From: Stictocephala bisonia
Lineage: Eukaryota > Arthropoda > Insecta > Hemiptera > Membracidae
Length of the DNA stretch: 64,000 nucleotides
Reading direction: 5' to 3'
Assembly: GCA_035578905.1 (NCBI GenBank)
Contig: JAQJVL010000153.1
Span: 124,001-188,000 of the forward strand
Made by a program: the position numbers and the translations under genes. The notes below the pieces were generated by a model, which was not told where the DNA came from, did not search any database, and was given only the letters and a program-made list of their open reading frames with translations. Of this stretch, positions 58,096 through 64,000 are shown one piece after another (within the stretch, counting starts at the first letter, position 1; each line of letters opens with the position of its first letter).

Positions 58096-58994
58096 GTTGA
58101 GCATGATTAAAAAACAGAACAACATTGTTCTTACAAAATAGTGCTTAATATTATTATCTATTCAAATCAATTTTTAGCAATATTAAAAGTTGAGAATTTA
58201 AAGGAAATAAGTATACATCAACTTTCTTTATAGGTATGGCATTTATTACTACTTGATGAATTTTTCACGCATGTGTACAGAAACAACTACTTAATGAGTT
58301 ATTTAGTGCCAGATGTTTATAAACGCATATTAATTATATCATATTATGTATGTTTATGCAAGAACATGATATTTAAAAGCACTAATATTATGAATATGGT
58401 TAATAAAACTTTATTTTTGATTGTTGCAAAGATAAACCGTTATTTTTCATCTCTAAACTAGCACTCAATATTGCCATTCGATGGGTGTCCACCACTTAAT
58501 GGCATTAATAAGATATTAATTTCTGTTACACTACATATTACTACTGAATACAATGCATTTATTACTTAAATACTATATTTATGAAAGAATAATTGATTGA
58601 AGAATGGTGGTTCTAACTGCACTCTGTGTTTAAACTATCAAAATGTATTTCAAAGAGGGAAACGAAACTGGTTACCAAAAGGTTCCATTTCATGTCGTTA
58701 TTGGAATGATTCCATGTTTCAACATCCAATTTTCCCTCCGTTCCACACAGTATTATTGATGTAGTACCAGGAAAACAGGATCCACATTTACTGACGCAGA
58801 AGATCGTAACTTTTATAACCACGAATAATTTGGTTGGTTCCACAGTTTTGACGTGATTACGCAAAATTATATAAAGTCATTAGCCTACTAGTTCACTTTG
58901 GACTTTACGAGAAATCTTATTAGTTTTCTATAATTTATAGTTTCTTGCTTAAACGTTTATCAATTCAGCCGTGGCTTCCGGATTATTGTGACAC
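58096..58994. other. Spacer with an unrecognised 83-codon frame
   Basis: The minus-strand frame 58,864-58,613 reads VEPTKLFVVIKVTIFCVSKC, then GSCFPGTTSIILCGTEG, and ends before a stop after LNTECS. It has several cysteines and moderate GC, but no recognised domain and no good splice acceptor. Not called as a gene. Confidence 0.4.
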
Positions 58995-59212
58995 TTTGGG
59001 GTGATGACACACACCCAATGTACGTGTAGGAGTGGGTGGGTGGGTCAGTGTCAATGTACGTGTAGGGGTGGGTGGGAGGGTCAGTACCACTGTACGTGTC
59101 GGGGCGGGTGGGTAGGGTCAGTACCACTGTACGTGTAGGGGTGGAGTGGGTAGGTCAGTACCACTGTACGTGTAGGGGCGAGTGGGTGGGTCAGTACCAA
59201 TGTACGTGTAAT
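58995..59212 (+). repeat. Dispersed 36-bp minisatellite, locus 5, G-rich
   Basis: Five to six units, starts of TACGTGTAGG at 59,021, 59,057, 59,093, 59,130, 59,167 and 59,203, so the period is 36-37 bp. The unit is TACGTGTAGGGGTGGGTGGG, then TGGGTCAGTACCACTG. This is the most regular copy of the family. Two stretches (59,065-59,080 and 59,101-59,117) have four G-runs with 1-2 nt loops. Confidence 0.95.
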
Positions 59213-59973
59213 GTAAAACCTGCAGTTATTGTTAGTAAATGACGACAAAAAAGAAATATTTTGGATTCAGGCCTTAACATGAGTTATAAAATGCTATATT
59301 GGTGTGTTTTTATTACTTACATTATTACATAAATACTTAGAATAATATAAATATTATTCATACAGAAATAAAAAAAAATAAGAAGTGTCCTAGCTGGAAT
59401 AACGATCCAGTGTACGGTCATATAAAGTTCCCTGTGTTTAAAAAGTGGTAAACGTGCAAAATTGTTTATTAAAAGTGCAAACTATTTATTACTATTTACG
59501 TATAGTAATAAATACTCAAAACATTTAATAATAAAAAGGTCACATTGAATAATAATAAGTAATTCTTGTAGTGTTACATACAATTTGCCATAAAATTAAT
59601 TGTATTATAACTTTTTTATTTAAATATACTTCCAATTTCACAAGCTCTTCCATTTAATGCAAAACCTTTGATTTACATTTACATTTAGTCAACGAGTAAA
59701 ATACCGACCATGAACAGTCTTTTGAGCCGTATTACATTGATCTAAAATCTTCCAATGTTCAACAGAAACTATCATTTTTAACTAATTATTATAAACTTTC
59801 AATAATTAATTGTTTGCATGATTTTTACTTATAATTATTTTATAAAGTTCTTTCAAAGCATTAAGAATATTGAGATCCATAATTCTTTCCCTGATAAAAA
59901 AAGTTAAACTAAGTTGTATTTAATAAAGTTATATGTCAAACAAGTCAGGCTTTAAGAAACTTTTACCTCTTCA
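59213..59973. other. AT-rich spacer
   Basis: No feature recognised. Confidence 0.55.
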
Positions 59974-60380
59974 CTGTAACGTATTGAGAAGACTGGCAAG
60001 CCCTGTATACGACCTTTATTGTAACATATTGAGGAGACTGGAAAGCCCTGTATACGACCTTTATTGTAACGTATTGAGAAGACGGGCAAGCCCTGTATAC
60101 GACCTTTACTGTAATGTATTGAGAAGACTGGCAATCCCTATTTACGATCTTAACTGTAACGTATTGAGGAGAGACGGGCCAGCCCTGTATACGAACTTTA
60201 CTGTAACGTATTGAGGAGACGGGCAAGCACTGTATACGACCTTTCCTGTAATGTATTGAGAAGACGGGCAAGCCCTGTATATGACCTTTACTGTAATGTA
60301 TTGAGAAGACTGGCAAGCCCTGTATACGACCTTTACTGTAACGTATTGAGGAGACTGGCAATCCCTATTTACGACCTTAA
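59974..60380. repeat. 45-bp tandem repeat, 9 copies
   Basis: The unit is 45 bp: TGTAACGTATTGAGAAGACT, GGCAAGCCCTGTATACGACC, TTTAT. Copies differ at a few positions (AGAAG/AGGAG, CTGG/CGGG, GTATAC/ATTTAC). One copy near 60,170 has three extra bases. Several frames are open on both strands because 45 is a multiple of three; no gene is called. Confidence 0.96.
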
Positions 60381-60615
60381 CTGGAATTACTGGCCTTTTA
60401 TTGCATGGTTTTAAAATAAATTCATTATGTTTGTTTCGTTCATTTTATAATTTAAAATGTTTATTAATTGTTCAATATAAAATTATATCGTTATAAAAGA
60501 ATACTGGGATGCAACTATAAACTTTTCCGGCCTTAAATAAATCTAAAATTAGAAGGTAAATCTTAAAAAGCTACATTATCGTGTACATAGTATATAATGA
60601 TATTTATGAACATAC
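60381..60615. other. AT-rich spacer
   Basis: No feature recognised. Confidence 0.5.
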
Positions 60616-60752
60616 ATATGGGATGAGGATCTGAGGTAGATAGTAAATTGCGTTGTCAGAACGATTACGGTCCGGAAGTCTCTGAAAGGCTGGCTGCTCC
60701 GTTACTCGTTTCACTGCTTTTTTCTCGAGCAGAATGTTGGTTTCAGGTTTCA
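60616..60752 (-). CDS. Candidate internal exon of a host gene (137 nt)
   Basis: Minus strand: acceptor TTTTAATATATTTACAG, then 137 nt fully open in one frame, then the donor GTATGT. It reads KPETNILLEKKAVKRV, TEQPAFQRLPDRNRSDNAIY and YLPQILIPY. GC is visibly higher than in the flanks and the residues are those of ordinary soluble protein. It takes one base from the preceding exon and ends on a codon boundary. The frame beyond the donor meets a stop within four codons, which fits an exon edge. Phases do not allow direct joining to the 48.9-kb candidate, so another exon would lie between. No family recognised. Confidence 0.45.
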
Positions 60753-61647
60753 CTGTAAATATATTAAAACCACAATATTAATTAACGAAATGAAAAAACC
60801 CTTTGTAGGCCTAATCATTAAAATATGTTTTGAAAAACGTGGCATCTATATAAAGATATAACTATGTATTGTCCTCTAGGTTGATTAATGTTCATTTAAC
60901 ATATCATAACAAGTGTTAATAGACCGTACTCACTCTATATGAGTGGTTTTAAAAGCCTAACAATGTACCACTCATAAAACAGTTTAAGCGCTCTAAATTT
61001 TAAACTAGGATTAATTAAAAACTTTGAATGTTGTAACATTTTATTTATTTTAATTATATTATTAACTATTATGATTAAATATTACTAAACAAATCATAAC
61101 AGTACATATTTATGTATTAAATCAGTGTATTAGTTAGTTATTGGTATTAATATATTGGGCTATATTGAAATAGGTAGATAAACCATTGGAGTTTTTAAGT
61201 AATGTTGTGTTGAATAAAAAAAATAGTGATATGAAATACTACATTCCATAGTTATTATTAAATATTAAAGAACCACACAAAACGTTATAGTTTATTTTAG
61301 AGATGAAATCACTTTAAAAGCTTAAAAACAATTCTGCAATATGAATAGACAAATTAAGTTAAAGTAAATAAGTAAGTAAGACAAAAAGAGTAGATATTTT
61401 TATCCCATTTTATCATCTGAGGACAGTCTTTGTGCATATGAAAAGTTATGCTTATTATACCTGCTTCGATTCGTTTGTGAGTTGGAAACTGAACTTGCCT
61501 TAACAAATTTTAACGAAAACTTAAAATAAATTTTCCTTAGAGCTATTAACTTTGTAAGAGATAAGCGAGTAGAACGTTCAAAATGGAATCGAACTATACT
61601 CAAACCATACTCGATCGAATGACTAAGTTTGATTTACTTTGACTATA
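60753..61647. other. AT-rich spacer
   Basis: No gene recognised; a 67-codon minus frame at 61,400-61,603 lacks any motif. Confidence 0.5.
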
Positions 61648-62275
61648 ATACTATAGATTTTTATGATGAAGTCTATATTATTATTACGATGAAGTCTATA
61701 GTATTATTACGATGAAGTATATAGTATTATTACGATGAAGTATATAGTATTATTACGATGAAGTATATAGTATTATTACGATGAAGTCTATAGTATTATT
61801 ATGATGAAGTATATAGTATTATTACGATGAAGTCTATAGTATTATTACGATGAAGTCTATATTAGTATACGATGAAGTCTATATTATTATTACGATGAAG
61901 TCTACAGTATTATTACGATGAAGTCTATAGTATTATTACGATGAAGTCTATAGTATTATTACGATAAAGTCTATAGTTTTATTAAGATGAAGTCTATAGT
62001 ATTATTACGATGAAGCCTATAATAGTATTATTACGATGAAATCTATAGTATTATTACGATGAAATCTATAGTATTGTTATGATAAAGTCTATAGTATTAT
62101 TACGATGAAGTCTATAGTATTATTATGATAAAGTCTATAGTATTATTAATATGAAGTCTATAGTATTATTACGATGAAGCATATAATAGTATTATTACGA
62201 TGAATTCTATAGTATTATTACGATGAAGTCTATAGTATTATTATGATGAAGTCTACAGTATTTTTACAATGAAGT
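61648..62275 (+). repeat. 23-bp tandem repeat, about 27 copies
   Basis: The unit is TATTATTACGATGAAGTCTA TAG with frequent single-base changes (GTATATAG, GATAAAGTC) and a few units lengthened by about 3-5 bp (for example CCTATAATAGTATTATTACG). AT-rich. Confidence 0.95.
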
Positions 62276-63014
62276 CAAAAATCTTTTAAACTATGAATAT
62301 ACTTTTACAGATACTTATCGTCAAAAATTAAATCGAAGGTATCTTTAGTTTAGGCGATCTTTAGCTTAAGTTACTACTAATGAAATTACACAATTGTTGA
62401 CTATATTCGAAGAAATAGAATATATAACAGCATATAGGGTAAATTTATAATCAATAAGGCAAATAAATAATATTCAAAAGTATATTATTTATAATAGCCT
62501 CGATGTAACACAAAGAAATATAAAACTCGTTAGATGTAAAGTAGAGGCCAACTATTGGGAAATGGATTGGTTAAAACATTTTTAAGTAAAGAAAACTGTC
62601 CTTTTATGGAATATAGTATTTGTTTACATTAATGTTACTGTATATTAGTGGACATCAAGTTCCCTCTATTACTGTTATAGCATGAAAAATAAAATAAATA
62701 TATAAATAATATTAGTTATTTAATATTTATAAAAATGTGTCAAGGTAAATATAATAAATAATTGTGGTAAGCCTGATGTTTAAATGAAAGAAATACAACA
62801 AGTTTTATGCTCTACTTTCCTGTGTTTTACTAACCCTTTTAATTTAAAACGATTAGTCATGAACAACCAATCATCATCATACAATTGGAACTAGTTATTT
62901 ATTTGTTATATTATTTATTTTTTGAACGGTGAATTTAAATATAATTTATTTTCTAAACAAAATTCATGCTCTCCTATGCCGTGCTATTCGATATTAAGGC
63001 ATCCAACTAATTTT
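62276..63014. other. AT-rich spacer
   Basis: No feature recognised. Confidence 0.5.
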
Positions 63015-64000
63015 GAACATATACTCCACTTGTAACATGACTGTCTATCAGGACTTCTAATGTTGCCTCTGAAGTTATTGGTCTTTCACTCAACATATAC
63101 TCCACTTGTAACATGACTGTCTATCAGGACTTCTAATGTTGCCTCTGAAGTTATTGGTCTTACACTCAACATATACTCCACTTGTAACATGACTGTCTAT
63201 CAGGACTTCTAATGTTGCCTCTGAAGTTATTGGTCTTACACTCAACATATACTCCACTTGTAACATGACTGTCTATCAGGACTTCTAATGTTGCCTCTGA
63301 AGTTATTGGTCTTACACTCAACATATACTCCTCTTGTAACATGACTGTCTATCAGGACTTCTAATGTTGCCTCTGAAGTTATTGGTCTTACACTCAACAT
63401 ATACTCCACTTGTAACATGACTGTCTATCAGGACTTCTAATGTTGCCTCTGAAGTTATTGGTCTTACACTCAACATATACTCCACTTGTAACATGACTGT
63501 CTATCAGGACTTCTAATGTTGCCTCTGAAGTTATTGGTCTTACACTCAACATATACTCCACTTGTAACATGACTGTCTATCAGGACTTCTAATGTTGCCT
63601 CTGAATTTATTGGTCTTACACTCAACATATACTCCACTTGTAACATGACTGTCTATCAGGACTTCTAATGTTGCCTCTGAAGTTATTGGTCTTACACTCA
63701 ACATATACTCCACTTGTAACATGACTGTCTATCAGGACTTCTAATGTTGCCTCTGAAGTTATTGGTCTTACACTCAACATATACTCCACTTGTAACATGA
63801 CTGTCTATCAGGACTTCTAATGTTGCCTCTGAAGTTATTGGTCTTACACTCAACATATACTCCACTTGTAACATGACTGTCTATCAGGACTTCTAATGTT
63901 GCCTCTGAAGTTATTGGTCTTACACTCAACATATACTCCACTTGTAACATGACTGTCTATCAGGACTTCTAATGTTGCCTCTGAAGTTATTGGTCTTACA
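63015..64000 (+). repeat. 76-bp tandem repeat, 13 copies, runs off the window
   Basis: The unit is 76 bp: CTCAACATATACTCCACTTG, TAACATGACTGTCTATCAGG, ACTTCTAATGTTGCCTCTGA, AGTTATTGGTCTTACA. Copies are nearly identical; I see only a handful of single-base differences (CTTTCA, CTCCTC, GAATTT). The array continues past the window end, so its true length is unknown. Confidence 0.97.

Noticed and set aside
59933..60414. Overlapping frames on both strands over the 45-bp repeats
   Set aside because: Multiple open frames on both strands of a 45-bp period array show it is not coding evidence.
1..64000. Search by eye for tRNA genes, rRNA segments and integrated viral genes
   Set aside because: No A-box/B-box pairs with a cloverleaf, no rRNA-like conserved blocks, and no viral structural or replication motifs other than retroelement RTs were found.

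Overview
This is a stretch of an AT-rich animal nuclear genome, most likely an arthropod and probably an insect. The evidence is the mix of transposable-element (TE) families: CR1/Jockey-type LINEs, a LINE with a PHD-finger ORF1, Penelope-like elements (PLEs) with a GIY-YIG endonuclease, Tc1/mariner-superfamily transposons of the DUF4817 type, a Mutator-type transposase with its terminal inverted repeats (TIRs), and a Helitron end. There is also a short run resembling the arthropod telomere repeat TTAGG. The species cannot be fixed from sequence alone. There are no bacterial-type operons, no rRNA or tRNA that I can see, and no complete host gene.

Layout. 1-0.8 kb: an 81-bp minisatellite grown from the end of a LINE reverse transcriptase (RT). 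0.8-6.3 kb: AT-rich DNA with one dispersed 36-bp minisatellite and one possible micro-exon. 6.3-10.3 kb: nested retroelements, namely a Jockey-type tail (minus), then a CR1/Jockey RT (plus) split by a PLE fragment (minus) that carries a hammerhead ribozyme motif. 10.3-14.5 kb: a (TA)n run, a second 36-bp-type minisatellite, a fold-back Tc1/mariner element, a second decayed PLE and a transposase relic. 17.6-18.4 kb: a GC-richer block of unknown identity. 19.2-20.6 kb: a fold-back MITE whose arm has expanded into a 160-bp array. 21.3-22.1 kb: a long inverted repeat and an alternating two-unit repeat. 22.7-25.8 kb: the longest LINE, broken by frameshifts and stops. 26.5-27.6 kb: a Mutator-type element. 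27.7-30.0 kb: 53-bp and 74-bp arrays. 30.6-32.6 kb: a LINE with ORF1 but almost no ORF2 (minus). 32.9-37.2 kb: a long-TIR transposon abutting a 64-bp satellite-like array that itself carries a PLE fragment.

37-64 kb: LINE tails near 39 and 56.7 kb, a Jockey relic near 42 kb, a Tc1/mariner-type relic near 45-46 kb, a Helitron end at 46.8 kb, a diverged PLE tail at 58 kb, and many minisatellites (27, 23, 93, 78, 36, 45, 23 and 76 bp). The last array runs off the window end.

Tandem arrays together cover roughly 12 kb, about a fifth of the window. Long open frames in the 81-, 27-, 93-, 78- and 45-bp arrays exist only because those periods are multiples of three. Two or three short, GC-richer, splice-site-flanked segments on the minus strand (near 60.7, 48.95 and perhaps 4.35 kb) are the only hints of a host gene. 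If they are real, most of this window is intron. The most interesting signals are the intact hammerhead architecture in two PLE copies, the LINE-derived and MITE-arm-derived tandem arrays, and the G-rich minisatellite family scattered over five sites.
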